A stretch of 64,000 nucleotides of DNA from Salirhabdus salicampi. GTDB lineage: Bacteria; Bacillota; Bacilli; Bacillales; Alkalibacillaceae. Below are positions 19,196 through 28,958 of the stretch, piece by piece. The notes beneath the pieces were generated by a model, which saw only the letters and a list, made by a program, of their open reading frames with translations, was not told the origin of the DNA and ran no database searches. Location of the stretch: NCBI RefSeq assembly GCF_024259515.1, contig NZ_JANBWE010000005.1:1-64000 (forward strand), written 5' to 3'. How positions within the stretch are numbered: position 1 is the first letter of the stretch; each line of letters begins with the position of its first letter. The position numbers and the translations under genes are program-made.

Positions 19196-20169
19196 TGGGT
19201 GCCCCTCTATTTAGAGTAGTGAAACCAGGACTCCAAACTACAATCCAAGATTTAGGGCGTTATGGATATCAAAAGTTTGGGGTTAACCCTTCAGGAGTTA
19301 TGGATACATTTTCAGCCCAGGTAGCCAATATTTTAGTAGGAAACAAACCTAATGATGCAGTTATTGAAGCGACATTGATCGGGCCTGCAATGGAAGCGTT
19401 ACGCGATATGAAAATTGCCATCTGTGGTGGAGATCTATCACCTGCATTGGACGGTGATAGTATAATGATGTGGAAAACAGTATTCGTAAAAAAAGGGCAA
19501 TGCTTGTCCTTTGGTAATCCTGAAAATGGAGCTAGGGCTTATATTAGTGTAGTCGGCGGATTTAATGTACCGAAAGTAATGGGAAGTCGTTCGACAAATA
19601 TGAGTATTGGATTTGGTGGATACGAAGGTCGACCGTTAAAAAAAGGAGATCTATTATTAGGCTATTCTTCAGCAACAGAGATGCAAAGGAATATTCGAAC
19701 TAAATGGTTAAGCCAAAAGCATATTCCCTCTCTCTTTCCTGAACATGTGAACGTTAGAGTGATACCGGGACCACATGAAGAACAATTTACAGAAGAGGGA
19801 ATTGAGACTTTTTATTCGAAAACGTATACCGTATCATCCCAATCAAATCGAATGGGCTATCGATTAGAGGGACCGCCTATAACACATAAACATCGAGCAG
19901 ACATTATATCAGATGCGACCCCTTTCGGAGGTATTCAAATTCCAGCTGATGGTAAGCCAATCATTTTAATGGCAGATCGTCAAACTACTGGTGGATATAC
20001 AAGAATAGGAACGGTCATATCCTACGACCTTCCTTTACTAGCACAGGCTTCTCCTGGGAAGAAGATTACCTTCTCACCAATCACTCTTGAGGAGGCACAC
20101 AAGCTTTATCGAAATAGGCATAGATTCTTAAAGAAAATAACAATCGGATCTGAAGTGATGAAATACTGA
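19195..20169 (+). CDS. pxpC: 5-oxoprolinase subunit PxpC (KipA family)
   Basis: The 324-residue AHS2/KipA subunit. It begins FRVVKPGLQTTIQDLGRYG, with PSGVMDTFSAQVAN, RVIPGPHEEQF and the late block SDATPFGGIQIPADGKPIIL followed by DRQTTGGYTRIG, all conserved in KipA proteins. Translation is coupled to pxpA by TAATG. It completes the PxpBAC enzyme and ends at a terminator. Confidence 0.93.
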   Translation: MGAPLFRVVKPGLQTTIQDLGRYGYQKFGVNPSGVMDTFSAQVANILVGNKPNDAVIEATLIGPAMEALRDMKIAICGGDLSPALDGDSIMMWKTVFVKKGQCLSFGNPENGARAYISVVGGFNVPKVMGSRSTNMSIGFGGYEGRPLKKGDLLLGYSSATEMQRNIRTKWLSQKHIPSLFPEHVNVRVIPGPHEEQFTEEGIETFYSKTYTVSSQSNRMGYRLEGPPITHKHRADIISDATPFGGIQIPADGKPIILMADRQTTGGYTRIGTVISYDLPLLAQASPGKKITFSPITLEEAHKLYRNRHRFLKKITIGSEVMKY

Positions 20170-20206
20170 AAACCTGCCATTCCTCTGGAAAGGCAGGTTT
20201 TCATTT
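20168..20206 (+). terminator. Terminator after pxpC
   Basis: An 11-bp stem (20168-20178 with 20192-20202), a 13-base loop, and a short T-rich tail. It overlaps the stop codon. Confidence 0.7.
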
Positions 20207-20280
20207 GTAACCAACGCAATTCGTATGCGTCTAACGTAAAAAACACGTCTTAGAACTAATAGTAAAATAATGTAATAACT

Positions 20281-20309
20281 TTGTTTAAGTTGTATGATTA
20301 TAGTATATT
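20281..20309 (+). promoter_or_regulatory. Possible promoter of the yeaC operon
   Basis: TTGTTT (20281-20286), 17-base spacer, TATATT (20304-20309). The -35 is weak. It lies 50 bases before the moxR-type gene and after the pxpC terminator. Confidence 0.4.
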
Positions 20310-20359
20310 TATAGTAGTACTTTTGCAGAAAATTTAGATTTTAGGAGGCGTCTCAATTA

Positions 20360-21322
20360 ATGGTGCAGCAAACAATAGTTTTTCATGAGAAGGCCGGCAA
20401 ATTATTAAACAATATTCAAAAAGTAATTATCGGAAAAGATGAAGTAGCGACTCTCAGTATCGTAGCATTATTAGCGAAAGGGCACGTCCTGTTAGAAGAT
20501 GTCCCTGGAGTTGGAAAAACGATGCTGGTTCGTACATTAGCTAAATCAGTAGACTGTGATTTTAAAAGAATTCAATTTACACCTGATCTTCTACCATCAG
20601 ACGTAACGGGGGTTTCCATTTATAATCCCCAGGAATTAAAGTTCGAGTTCCGTCCAGGGCCAATTCTGGGAAATGTTGTATTGGCGGACGAAATTAATAG
20701 AACGTCTCCGAAAACTCAATCTGCCTTGCTGGAGGGTATGGAAGAAAGCAACATAACGGTTGACGGTACACCTGTACCTTTGAAAAAGCCGTTTTTTGTT
20801 ATGGCAACACAAAACCCTATTGAATACGAAGGAACATATCCACTACCAGAAGCTCAACTTGATCGTTTCTTATTAAAGTTAAATATGGGTTATCCAACGC
20901 CGCATGAGGAGATGGAAATGTTAAACCGTATTTCCAATAATCATCCTGTCGATACGGTTGAAGCTGTAATGACTAAAGAAGAGCTCGTACAGTTACAGGA
21001 AGAGGTAGCGGAAATATACATTAGTCCTGAAGTACAACGTTATATTGTCAATATCGTGAATGGGACAAGAAGGCACGAAAAGGTCTATTTGGGGGCTAGT
21101 CCAAGGGGTTCAATAGCTTTGATGAAGGCTGCAAAAGCTTATGCGTTGTTACATGACCGGGACTACGTGATTCCTGATGATGTGAAATATTTGGCTCCAT
21201 TCGTGTTAGCTCATCGAATTATTTTAACTTCTGAAGGGAAATTCGAAGCTAAAGGGGAAAAGGCAATTATTAATGAAGTGATTACCTATACAAATGTACC
21301 GATGGATAGGGGATCAGAATGA
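20360..21322 (+). CDS. yeaC: MoxR family AAA+ ATPase (YeaC)
   Basis: A 320-residue chaperone-like ATPase. Walker A is GVGKT in EDVPGVGKTMLV (about residue 50), Walker B is VVLADEINRTSPKTQ, sensor 1 is MATQNPIEYEGTYPLPEAQLDRF, and the C-terminal lid contains GASPRGSIAL. MoxR proteins typically help mature proteins encoded beside them, here a DUF58 and a transglutaminase-like protein. The start at 20360 follows TAGGAGG; the stop overlaps yeaD (ATGA). Order matches B. subtilis yeaC-yeaD-yebA-guaA. Confidence 0.88.
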   Translation: MVQQTIVFHEKAGKLLNNIQKVIIGKDEVATLSIVALLAKGHVLLEDVPGVGKTMLVRTLAKSVDCDFKRIQFTPDLLPSDVTGVSIYNPQELKFEFRPGPILGNVVLADEINRTSPKTQSALLEGMEESNITVDGTPVPLKKPFFVMATQNPIEYEGTYPLPEAQLDRFLLKLNMGYPTPHEEMEMLNRISNNHPVDTVEAVMTKEELVQLQEEVAEIYISPEVQRYIVNIVNGTRRHEKVYLGASPRGSIALMKAAKAYALLHDRDYVIPDDVKYLAPFVLAHRIILTSEGKFEAKGEKAIINEVITYTNVPMDRGSE

Positions 21323-22581
21323 AAAAATGGTTTTCATACACGCTTAAAACGATAGGGGTAGTAGTAGCCCTCGCATCGCTTTTTTCATATGCGATGTTTC
21401 AAGGGGGATTCGTAAGCTGGTTTCTGTTCTTTAGTTTTCTTCCCGTATTACTGTACAGTTTTTCGATACTCGTTTACCCCCTTTCACGAATTCGTGTGGA
21501 ACGCAAAATCTCTCGCAGGTTTGTAGAAGCGGGGAGCACGACTATGATAAAAGTAACAGTAAAGAGAAGTGGATTTTTCCCTTTGTATTATTGTGTTTTG
21601 GAAGACATTATTCCGGAGACCCTCTTTTGGAAGGATACGAGAGAACATAAATTTAAGTATATGCTTACTCCCGGTGTTTTGTTTGAAAAAAAAGGTGCGA
21701 AAAGAATCATCTTTCCTCTGTTTCGTAAAGAGTTCTCCTTCGAATATGGGATAGAGTATATTCCGAGGGGAGAACACCGGTTTGAACAAGTACAAGTGAA
21801 AATTGGGGATTTAATCGGGTTAGTAAGAAAGGAAAAGTGTTTTGCTGTGCATACGAATATGACAGCATATCCCGTTGAGCGTAATATTTCTATTCATAAG
21901 GAAGCACAAAGCTTTGAGGAAGGGGTTGCACCTTCTTTTAACCGACTCGTTAATAATACGACAGTTGTCTCAGGTGTACGTGAATATGCGCCGGGGGACC
22001 GCGTTTCCTGGATTGACTGGAAAGCGAGTGCACGCAAAAATGAAATGATGACAAAAGAGTTTGAGCAGGAGAAAAGTCATGACATGCTTATCACATTAGA
22101 TACAACGTATAAGCAGCCATTTAATTGGCTCACTTTTGAGGGGGCTATCGAAACTACGTTCGCTCTTGTGAATGAATTGCGAAAAGAAGCATCTCAACTT
22201 GTATTTACTTCATTAGGTGCCCGTAGATACACTTTTCAAGTCCAGCACAACTCATTAAGCCAAGAAAAAATACGGCACCATTTAACAAAATTAAGACCGA
22301 GTGAAGGCAATTATGCGGAACTGTTGAAGGCGGAAGTGGGCAGGATGCCGCAAGGATTTATTCTTCTAAGCGTCACTTCTACCGTTACGGAGGAATTGTT
22401 TTTAATCCTTAGTCAGTTAAAACAACGTTGCCCGCGAATCATCGTGTTTGTCGTAAAACCGAAAAAATCCATTACAGATGAGGAACAAAAATGGTTTAAA
22501 TTTTTAACGTCTAATGGAATTGTCGTAAATCTAGTAACTGAAAATAAACTGTTGAACAAAAGTATTGAGGTGAACGCATAA
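21319..22581 (+). CDS. yeaD: DUF58 domain protein (YeaD)
   Basis: A 420-residue protein with two N-terminal hydrophobic segments (about residues 6-50), a beta-rich middle, and a C-terminal DUF58/von Willebrand-A-like part containing VREYAPGDRVSWIDWKASAR around residues 220-240. Molecular function is unknown; these proteins accompany MoxR ATPases. Both ends overlap neighbours (ATGA with yeaC, TAATG with yebA), so the three are made together. Confidence 0.85.
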   Translation: MKKWFSYTLKTIGVVVALASLFSYAMFQGGFVSWFLFFSFLPVLLYSFSILVYPLSRIRVERKISRRFVEAGSTTMIKVTVKRSGFFPLYYCVLEDIIPETLFWKDTREHKFKYMLTPGVLFEKKGAKRIIFPLFRKEFSFEYGIEYIPRGEHRFEQVQVKIGDLIGLVRKEKCFAVHTNMTAYPVERNISIHKEAQSFEEGVAPSFNRLVNNTTVVSGVREYAPGDRVSWIDWKASARKNEMMTKEFEQEKSHDMLITLDTTYKQPFNWLTFEGAIETTFALVNELRKEASQLVFTSLGARRYTFQVQHNSLSQEKIRHHLTKLRPSEGNYAELLKAEVGRMPQGFILLSVTSTVTEELFLILSQLKQRCPRIIVFVVKPKKSITDEEQKWFKFLTSNGIVVNLVTENKLLNKSIEVNA

Positions 22582-24767
22582 TGCGTTTCAAAAGTTTAGG
22601 ATATGACCAGTTGTTTATCAATATTATCATCTACTTATGTAGTTTCTTGCTATTTTTAGAATGGCTTAAACCGTTAACAGAATTTACAGACACGAGTAAT
22701 ATTGGCATCTTCGTTTTTTATGCCGCTTTTTGTTTCTTTATATCCTTTTTACGGCTTCGTTGGTGGATTAGTACGCCGCTAAAATTATTCGGGTTATTCT
22801 TCTTACTAAACGGTTTATATTTTGCTGCAGTACCTCTTTCCCCGTATTGGTTTCAAACATTGTCTTTAGAAATACAGCACAATGTTAGTGCGCTTTTCTC
22901 ACAACAATGGTGGAGTATGACACCAATGTTTCGCACATTATTATTCCTTATTTTACTGTGGCTAATGAGTTATTTACTTTATTACTGGTTTATCGTTGCG
23001 AAAAAAACGTTCTTTTTCATTTTGCTAACTTTTATTTATTTAACCGTTATTGACACGTTTACCATGTTTGATGGAACATATGCGATTATTCGTTCATTTA
23101 TCATCGCAATCATCGTATTAGGTGTAAGTAATATTTACAGCGTTTTACAAAGGGAACATATTCACCGGTTACCAAAAGGCAAGTATGCAGCGTGGATGTT
23201 GCCATTACTTTTTGTTGTCTTATTTTCCAGCCTGGTAGGTTTTGCAACACCAAAGTATGAACCAATTTGGCCAGACCCTGTCCCATTTCTAAAAAGTACG
23301 GCCGAAAGTGTATCAGGTACAGGACCTGGACCAGGTGTGAAGAAAATAGGTTATGGAGAAGATGATACACAACTAGGTGGGGCCTTCATTCAAGACGAAA
23401 CGGTTGTTTTTTATGCCTATGCCGAAGAAGACCAATATTGGAGAATTGAAACAAAAGACGTATATACCGGTAAGGGCTGGGTTCGGAGTGATACGGATTA
23501 TTCCCAACGAAGAGATGGGAACATTGATATGAGGACGTTTACGAATAACGTTGATACGGATTCAAAAACAGCTTCCATTACTTTTGAAGAAGGACAGGAA
23601 TTGCCAAAAGTAGTGTATCCATATGGTTTGACGGGGATTGATTTAGGGCCGGGAATGAGTGCAAACTACTTCCAGTACAGCCCTGACACAGGAGAAATTT
23701 TATTACCGTTGAATAGTTATACAGTACGTTTTGAACAACCGAACTTTACATTTAATGCTCTCCGAAGTGCACCTGAAACAGACCCGAGAGAAATAAAAGA
23801 ACAGTTTACCCAACTGCCAGATGACCTCCCTGATAGAGTGAGGGAATTGGCGCTAGATATTTCCGATGGAGAAGATAATCGATACGACATTGCAAAATCA
23901 ATCGAAAGATATTTAGGATCAAGGTATAGCTACACCACAAAGGATGTTCCGGTTCCAACCGAAGACGAGGACTATGTCGATCAGTTTTTATTTGAATCAT
24001 TAAAAGGTTATTGTGATAACTTTTCGTCTTCCATGGTTGTGATGTTGAGGACGTTAGATATCCCGGCTCGTTGGGTAAAGGGATTTACGGCAGGAGAAAG
24101 AGTCGAACAAAATTTAGTAGAGACGCCAATCGGCGAAAAATATTTATATGAGATACAAAATGCTAATGCCCATTCCTGGGTTGAAGTGTACTTCCCTGAA
24201 ATTGGTTGGGTACCATTTGAACCAACTAGAGGCTTCATTAACGAGGCAAACTTTAGTTCTGGTCGTTCAATAGATGATATTTTGAATAATGATGATGATA
24301 ACAACGAAGAGGAAGAAGAGGAAAAAAAACCTGAACAAGAAGAGGCGGGGCCCGCGGGACAAGATGATCAAAATGATTCCGGTTCATTTTTATCAGAAAA
24401 GGCAGTAAAAACAATTGCGATCGTAGGTTCTGTGTTACTCGTTCTATCTATTATCTTATATTTAAACAGGTATAAGTGGCTAGCATGGTATAATGTACGA
24501 AAGTATCGAAAAAAAGAGGATATACAGTCCTATCGAAAGGCCTATCGATTCCTTCTAGCTCTGCTTTCCCATAAAGGGATGAAGAAAAACAACGGTCAAA
24601 CGTTGCGGGAGTATGCGCGTCAAATTGACCAAACCTTGGGAACGATCGAAATGCAAAGATTAACACATGAATATGAACGAATTGTCTACCGAAATGAGCA
24701 GGATGAAGGTCAGTGGAAAAAAATGAAGGATTTATGGGAACAAATGGTTATTCGGGTAATGTCTTGA
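22581..24767 (+). CDS. yebA: Membrane transglutaminase-like protein (YebA)
   Basis: A 728-residue protein with about six N-terminal membrane segments (residues 10-215), an extracytoplasmic region, and a transglutaminase-like domain with a Cys-His-Asp triad: Cys in LKGYCDNFSSSM, His in NANAHSWVEVYFP, then GWVPFEPTRG. A strongly acidic linker (DDDNNEEEEEEKK) follows, then a membrane helix near residue 620 and a cytoplasmic DUF4129-like tail. It may act on the cell envelope; the substrate is unknown. The guaA promoter -35 box overlaps its stop codon. Confidence 0.85.
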   Translation: MRFKSLGYDQLFINIIIYLCSFLLFLEWLKPLTEFTDTSNIGIFVFYAAFCFFISFLRLRWWISTPLKLFGLFFLLNGLYFAAVPLSPYWFQTLSLEIQHNVSALFSQQWWSMTPMFRTLLFLILLWLMSYLLYYWFIVAKKTFFFILLTFIYLTVIDTFTMFDGTYAIIRSFIIAIIVLGVSNIYSVLQREHIHRLPKGKYAAWMLPLLFVVLFSSLVGFATPKYEPIWPDPVPFLKSTAESVSGTGPGPGVKKIGYGEDDTQLGGAFIQDETVVFYAYAEEDQYWRIETKDVYTGKGWVRSDTDYSQRRDGNIDMRTFTNNVDTDSKTASITFEEGQELPKVVYPYGLTGIDLGPGMSANYFQYSPDTGEILLPLNSYTVRFEQPNFTFNALRSAPETDPREIKEQFTQLPDDLPDRVRELALDISDGEDNRYDIAKSIERYLGSRYSYTTKDVPVPTEDEDYVDQFLFESLKGYCDNFSSSMVVMLRTLDIPARWVKGFTAGERVEQNLVETPIGEKYLYEIQNANAHSWVEVYFPEIGWVPFEPTRGFINEANFSSGRSIDDILNNDDDNNEEEEEEKKPEQEEAGPAGQDDQNDSGSFLSEKAVKTIAIVGSVLLVLSIILYLNRYKWLAWYNVRKYRKKEDIQSYRKAYRFLLALLSHKGMKKNNGQTLREYARQIDQTLGTIEMQRLTHEYERIVYRNEQDEGQWKKMKDLWEQMVIRVMS

Positions 24768-24792
24768 CCACCTTTGACTCCACTGTTAAAAT
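24764..24792 (+). promoter_or_regulatory. Promoter of the guaA leader
   Basis: TTGACC (24764-24769), 17-base spacer, TAAAAT (24787-24792). It overlaps the end of yebA and starts transcription about 25 bases before the riboswitch aptamer. Confidence 0.7.
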
Positions 24793-24819
24793 GTTTTAAA
24801 AGTAAATAGATTCTATTTC

Positions 24820-24960
24820 CTCATATATGCTTGAAGATACGGTTCGAGCGTTTCTACTAGGACACCGTAAATGTCCTTGCTATGAGACTGAATGCTAGTA
24901 TGACGAAGAATGCATATATACTGGATTTCTGTCTATCATAGGGAGAAATCCAGTTTTTTG
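24820..24960 (+). promoter_or_regulatory. Guanine riboswitch controlling guaA
   Basis: A purine aptamer spans 24820-24886. P1 is CTCATA/TATGAG, P2 pairs 24830-24835 with 24843-24848, its loop GATACGG can kiss the P3 loop CCGTAAA, and the core GTTTCTAC is present. The specificity base before TATGAG is C (24880), which selects guanine over adenine. The expression platform is an 11-bp terminator (24920-24930 with 24944-24954) followed by T. Guanine would switch guaA off. Confidence 0.93.
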
Positions 24961-24991
24961 TGTAAACTACTACATAGGAGTGACAGAAAAT

Positions 24992-26533
24992 ATGGCACAT
25001 CAAAATGATGAATTAATACTCGTTTTAGATTTCGGAAGCCAATACAATCAGTTAATAACCCGTAGAATACGGGAATTTGGAGTTTACAGTGAACTTCATT
25101 CCCATAAGTTAACTGCCGATGAGATTCGTAAGATGAACCCGAAGGGCATTATTTTTTCCGGTGGTCCGAATAGTGTTTATGCGGAAGATAGTATGAGATG
25201 TGATGAGGAAATCTTTGAGTTAGGTATACCTGTCCTTGGTATTTGCTACGGAATGCAGCTTATGACACACCATTTCGGTGGTAAAGTAGAACGGGCTAGT
25301 AAACGGGAGTATGGTAAAGCGAACATTTCACTTCAAAATGATCCGAAACTATTTGCGAATCAGCCATCAGAGCAAACGGTTTGGATGAGCCATAGCGATA
25401 AAGTAAATGAAACACCAGAAGGATTCCAAGTAGATGCAACGAGTCCATCCTGCCCAATCGCCGCTATGTCTGATGAAAGCCGTCAAATGTATGGCGTTCA
25501 ATTTCACCCTGAAGTACGTCATACTGAATTTGGAACGAAATTACTAGAAAACTTCGTATTCAATATTTGTAATTGCGCAGGGAACTGGACAATTGAAAAC
25601 TTTATTGAAATGGAAATTCAAAAAATTCGCGATGAAGTCGGCGATGGAAAAGTGTTATGCGCATTAAGTGGAGGTGTTGACTCTTCAGTCGTAGCCGCAC
25701 TATTGCATAAAGCGATTGGGAAACAATTAACTTGTATCTTCGTTGACCATGGCCTATTACGTAAAGGCGAAGCTGACAGTGTAATGGAAACGTTCCAAGA
25801 TGGCTTCGATATGAACGTCATTAAAATTGATGCTAAGGATCGCTTTTTATCCAAGCTAGCAGGCGTAGCCGACCCGGAAAAGAAACGGAAAATTATCGGC
25901 AATGAGTTTATTCATGTTTTTGATGATGAAGCTGCACGACTGAAAGACATGGACTATTTGGCACAAGGAACGTTATATACGGATATTATTGAAAGTGGTA
26001 CAGATACAGCGAAAACAATCAAGTCCCATCATAACGTAGGTGGACTTCCGGAAGATATGCGTTTTCAGTTAATTGAGCCATTAAATACTTTATTTAAAGA
26101 TGAAGTCCGTGAACTAGGTACACAACTTGGGCTACCAGATGAAATTGTTTGGCGCCAGCCATTCCCTGGTCCAGGTTTAGCGATTCGTGTATTAGGTGAA
26201 GTAACGGAAGAAAAGTTGAAAATTGTCAGAGAATCGGATGCTATTTTGCGCGAGGAAATGAAAAATTCTGGTCAAGAAAAAGAAGTATGGCAGTTCTTTA
26301 CTGTACTACCGAATATTAAGAGTGTAGGGGTAATGGGTGACGAAAGAACATATGATCATACTATCGGTATTCGTGCGGTAACGTCTATTGATGGAATGAC
26401 ATCAGACTGGGCTCGAATTCCCTATGAAGTACTAGAAAGAATATCAAGCCGTATCGTAAACGAAGTAGAACATATTAACCGAGTCGTTTATGATATAACA
26501 AGTAAGCCTCCAGCTACTATCGAGTGGGAATAA
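24992..26533 (+). CDS. guaA: GMP synthase (glutamine-hydrolysing) GuaA
   Basis: GuaA makes GMP from XMP, ATP and glutamine. The 513-residue protein has a class-I glutamine amidotransferase half with GICYGMQL (catalytic Cys) and GVQFHPEV, and an ATP-pyrophosphatase half with the P-loop SGGVDSSV, ending in the GMP-synthase dimerisation domain and [12 protein letters not shown] 24992 follows AGGAGTG by nine bases and gives the B. subtilis length; an in-frame GTG at 24980 lies inside that ribosome site. Confidence 0.97.
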   Translation: MAHQNDELILVLDFGSQYNQLITRRIREFGVYSELHSHKLTADEIRKMNPKGIIFSGGPNSVYAEDSMRCDEEIFELGIPVLGICYGMQLMTHHFGGKVERASKREYGKANISLQNDPKLFANQPSEQTVWMSHSDKVNETPEGFQVDATSPSCPIAAMSDESRQMYGVQFHPEVRHTEFGTKLLENFVFNICNCAGNWTIENFIEMEIQKIRDEVGDGKVLCALSGGVDSSVVAALLHKAIGKQLTCIFVDHGLLRKGEADSVMETFQDGFDMNVIKIDAKDRFLSKLAGVADPEKKRKIIGNEFIHVFDDEAARLKDMDYLAQGTLYTDIIESGTDTAKTIKSHHNVGGLPEDMRFQLIEPLNTLFKDEVRELGTQLGLPDEIVWRQPFPGPGLAIRVLGEVTEEKLKIVRESDAILREEMKNSGQEKEVWQFFTVLPNIKSVGVMGDERTYDHTIGIRAVTSIDGMTSDWARIPYEVLERISSRIVNEVEHINRVVYDITSKPPATIEWE

Positions 26534-26576
26534 GCGAACTATCTACAAAAAAACAACTAAATCATTCGTATTTTAG

Positions 26577-26604
26577 TTGACAAACTCATACTTTAGTCTA
26601 TAAT
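26577..26604 (+). promoter_or_regulatory. Promoter of the pbuG leader
   Basis: TTGACA (26577-26582), 16-base spacer, TATAAT (26599-26604): both hexamers are perfect sigma-A consensus. It lies between guaA and the second purine aptamer. Confidence 0.85.
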
Positions 26605-26639
26605 AAAGAAGTATCATTCATAATAATTATTATATACCG

Positions 26640-26791
26640 TCGTATAATTTTGGGAATATGGCCCATGAGTTTCTACCAAACCACCGTAAATGGTTTGACT
26701 ACGAGGGTTAATTGCACCTAAATAGACTTTTTGTGTGCGATTTTCCTTCTGTACGTTCAGAAACTCCTGGCCTAATGGTTGGGAGTTTTTT
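26640..26791 (+). promoter_or_regulatory. Guanine riboswitch controlling pbuG
   Basis: The aptamer is at 26640-26704: P1 TCGTA/TACGA, core GTTTCTACC, loop CCGTAAA. The specificity base is C at 26699, so guanine or hypoxanthine. A terminator follows: 26761-26772 pairs with 26777-26788, with several G-T pairs, and T run to 26791. High guanine would stop transcription of the permease gene. Confidence 0.93.
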
Positions 26792-26832
26792 ATTTTACGA
26801 TTTTAAAAACAAACTGAGGAGGATGACTAACG

Positions 26833-28179
26833 ATGAAAAAGTATTTTCAATTTGATGAGTTAGGAACTAATTATAAAACAGAATTTATTGCTGGTTTAAC
26901 TACGTTCTTATCTATGGCTTATATTTTATTCTTAAATCCAATTATTTTAACACTTGATGGTGTACCTGATGAAGCGTTGGCAGAAGGAGTTACTAGAATC
27001 GACGGTGGAGCAGTATTTACGGCTACTGCTTTAGCGGCTGCAATTGGTACATTGATTATGGGACTATTAGCGAAGTACCCGATAGCTCTAGCCCCGGGTA
27101 TGGGTCTAAACGCATTTTTTGCTTTCTCTGTTTCTTTAGGAATGGGGATTAATTGGGATACAGCGTTAGCTGGTGTTCTAGTATCTGGTCTCATTTTTAT
27201 TCTCTTAACAGTAACTGGTTTACGTGAAAAAATTATTAACGCAATACCGTCTAATTTAAAACATGCAGTAGGTGCTGGTATTGGATTATTTATTGCGTTT
27301 ATCGGTTTGCAAGGTGCGGGGATCATTGAGGCTGATGGAGCTACACTAGTTGGGTTAGGTGACTTAAGCGAACCAACGACATTACTTGCTATATTTGGAC
27401 TGATTGCAACTGTAGTATTGCTAACCATTGGTTTTAAAGCAGGTATTTTTTATGGAATGATTTTAACGGCAATTGCCGGTATGATGTTCGGATTGATTGA
27501 TACTCCGAAAGCAGTTAGTGACGTAGTGGGAAGTGTTCCAAGTATTGCACCGACGTTCGGTCAGGCGATTGCCCATCTAGGTGACATCTTTACAATTGAA
27601 ATGTTAATTGTTATTTTAACATTCTTATTCGTAGATTTCTTTGATACTGCTGGTACTTTAGTAGCGGTAGCATCACAAGCAGGATTTATTAAGGATAATA
27701 AACTGCCACGTGCAAACAAAGCGTTATTAGCAGATTCAACAGCGACTGTTGCAGGATCTATTTTAGGTACATCTACAACTACATCTTATATTGAGTCTTC
27801 TGCAGGTGTTGGTGCAGGTGGTCGTACAGGATTTACTTCTGTTGTTACAGCCGGATTTTTCTTAATTGCGCTATTCTTTTCACCATTACTAGCAGTCGTT
27901 ACCACTCAAGTAACAGCCGCTGCACTAATTATTGTGGGTGTGCTAATGGCTTCTAATTTAAAGCATATTGAGTGGGATCGCTTTGAAATTGCTGTTCCAG
28001 CCTTTTTAACAATGTTTGCTATGCCATTAACGTATAGTATTGCAAATGGGATTGCCATTGGATTTATTCTATATCCAGTGCTTATGTTGTTAAAAGGACG
28101 TGGGAAAGAAATTAACCCGGTTATGTATGTACTATTTATTATCTTTGTCTTATACTTCTTATTCTTGCCACAAGTTTAA
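26833..28179 (+). CDS. pbuG: Guanine/hypoxanthine permease PbuG
   Basis: A purine transporter of the AzgA branch of the nucleobase-cation symporter families. The 448-residue protein has about 12-13 membrane segments, starts FDELGTNYKTEFIAGLTTFL, and has the family motifs ALAPGMGLNAFFAFS, FVDFFDTAGTLVAVA and SYIESSAGVGAGGRTG. The ribosome site is GAGGAGG. The guanine riboswitch directly upstream supports the substrate. Position after guaA matches B. subtilis. Confidence 0.95.
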   Translation: MKKYFQFDELGTNYKTEFIAGLTTFLSMAYILFLNPIILTLDGVPDEALAEGVTRIDGGAVFTATALAAAIGTLIMGLLAKYPIALAPGMGLNAFFAFSVSLGMGINWDTALAGVLVSGLIFILLTVTGLREKIINAIPSNLKHAVGAGIGLFIAFIGLQGAGIIEADGATLVGLGDLSEPTTLLAIFGLIATVVLLTIGFKAGIFYGMILTAIAGMMFGLIDTPKAVSDVVGSVPSIAPTFGQAIAHLGDIFTIEMLIVILTFLFVDFFDTAGTLVAVASQAGFIKDNKLPRANKALLADSTATVAGSILGTSTTTSYIESSAGVGAGGRTGFTSVVTAGFFLIALFFSPLLAVVTTQVTAAALIIVGVLMASNLKHIEWDRFEIAVPAFLTMFAMPLTYSIANGIAIGFILYPVLMLLKGRGKEINPVMYVLFIIFVLYFLFLPQV

Positions 28180-28184
28180 TAGAG

Positions 28185-28219
28185 TAAAAGCTTAGCCGTT
28201 TTTAATGGCTAAGCTTTTA
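28185..28219 (+). terminator. Terminator after pbuG
   Basis: A perfect 13-bp stem (28185-28197 with 28207-28219), a 9-base loop, with a T-rich right arm. Confidence 0.88.
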
Positions 28220-28239
28220 TTATTTTTCCTACTTTTTTA

Positions 28240-28268
28240 TTGACCAGCTTGTTTTCAGATGGTATATT
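28240..28268 (+). promoter_or_regulatory. Promoter of tRNA-Ile
   Basis: TTGACC (28240-28245), 17-base spacer, TATATT (28263-28268), ending 19 bases before the tRNA. Confidence 0.75.
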
Positions 28269-28287
28269 CATTACGTATTTTCCAAGA

Positions 28288-28361
<74 letters not shown>

Positions 28362-28373
28362 TCCATAAGAGAG

Positions 28374-28405
28374 AAGCCAGAAAGTTCTTGCTTTCTGGCT
28401 TTTAT
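28374..28405. terminator. Terminator after tRNA-Ile
   Basis: A perfect 11-bp stem (28374-28384 with 28391-28401), a 6-base loop, then T-rich sequence. It also lies at the 3' end of the minus-strand hsp20-type gene. Confidence 0.85.
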
Positions 28406-28833
28406 TTATTTTTTAGTATTTTAATAGGGACGCGATGTTTGTTTGATTGTTTCGTGATTAGCCGATAGAGATTCATAATTAATAACCCGTTTTTATAAGT
28501 CGCATCAATTTTGTCACTTCGAACAGGAAACGGGAGATCAATTTTCCGGTCAAAGGAACCTTGAACGATTTCCTCTTGAACGAGTTGCCCTGACTGATGT
28601 ATTGGAATTTCCCCCCGAACTTCCAATGTAGCATAGTCTACGTAAACATTAATATTTTTGACATCTTCAATTCCGGGTATATTAAATATACAACATACTT
28701 CGTTATCGTATTGATATACATTTACTTGTGGGATTGGGGGCTTTAAAACGTGATCAAATTCGTTCCAAAAGCTCTCTCCAAAGAAACGGTCCATATTCTT
28801 TTTCCAATCTTGCATATTTTGAAAAGGATCCAT
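28402..28833 (-). CDS. Hsp20/alpha-crystallin family protein
   Basis: A 143-residue small heat-shock-type protein. Residues about 35-130 form the alpha-crystallin domain, with the hallmark pattern V-Y-V-D-Y-A-T-L-E-V-R-G-E in the middle and the end KIDLPFPVRSDKIDATYKNGLL, the usual ATYKNGVL-like block. A hydrophobic C-terminal IxI-like VPIKIL is present. It starts at ATG 28833 behind AGGAGGG. In spore formers some members are coat proteins, so a stress or a spore role is open. Confidence 0.85.
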   Translation of the reverse strand: MDPFQNMQDWKKNMDRFFGESFWNEFDHVLKPPIPQVNVYQYDNEVCCIFNIPGIEDVKNINVYVDYATLEVRGEIPIHQSGQLVQEEIVQGSFDRKIDLPFPVRSDKIDATYKNGLLIMNLYRLITKQSNKHRVPIKILKNK

Positions 28834-28958
28834 TCACTACCCTCCTAAACAAGTCACACCGATGTTTAGGCATCAGCATAAGTGTAAACAATGCGTTATA
28901 TAGTATGCGTCTCATATAGAGTTGGTTCATTTTATTTTAAGAGGAGGAAATAATAATA

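Noticed and set aside
26919-27428. 169-codon open frame antisense to pbuG
   Set aside because: Pro/Ala/Ile-rich shadow of a hydrophobic gene; no start signals.
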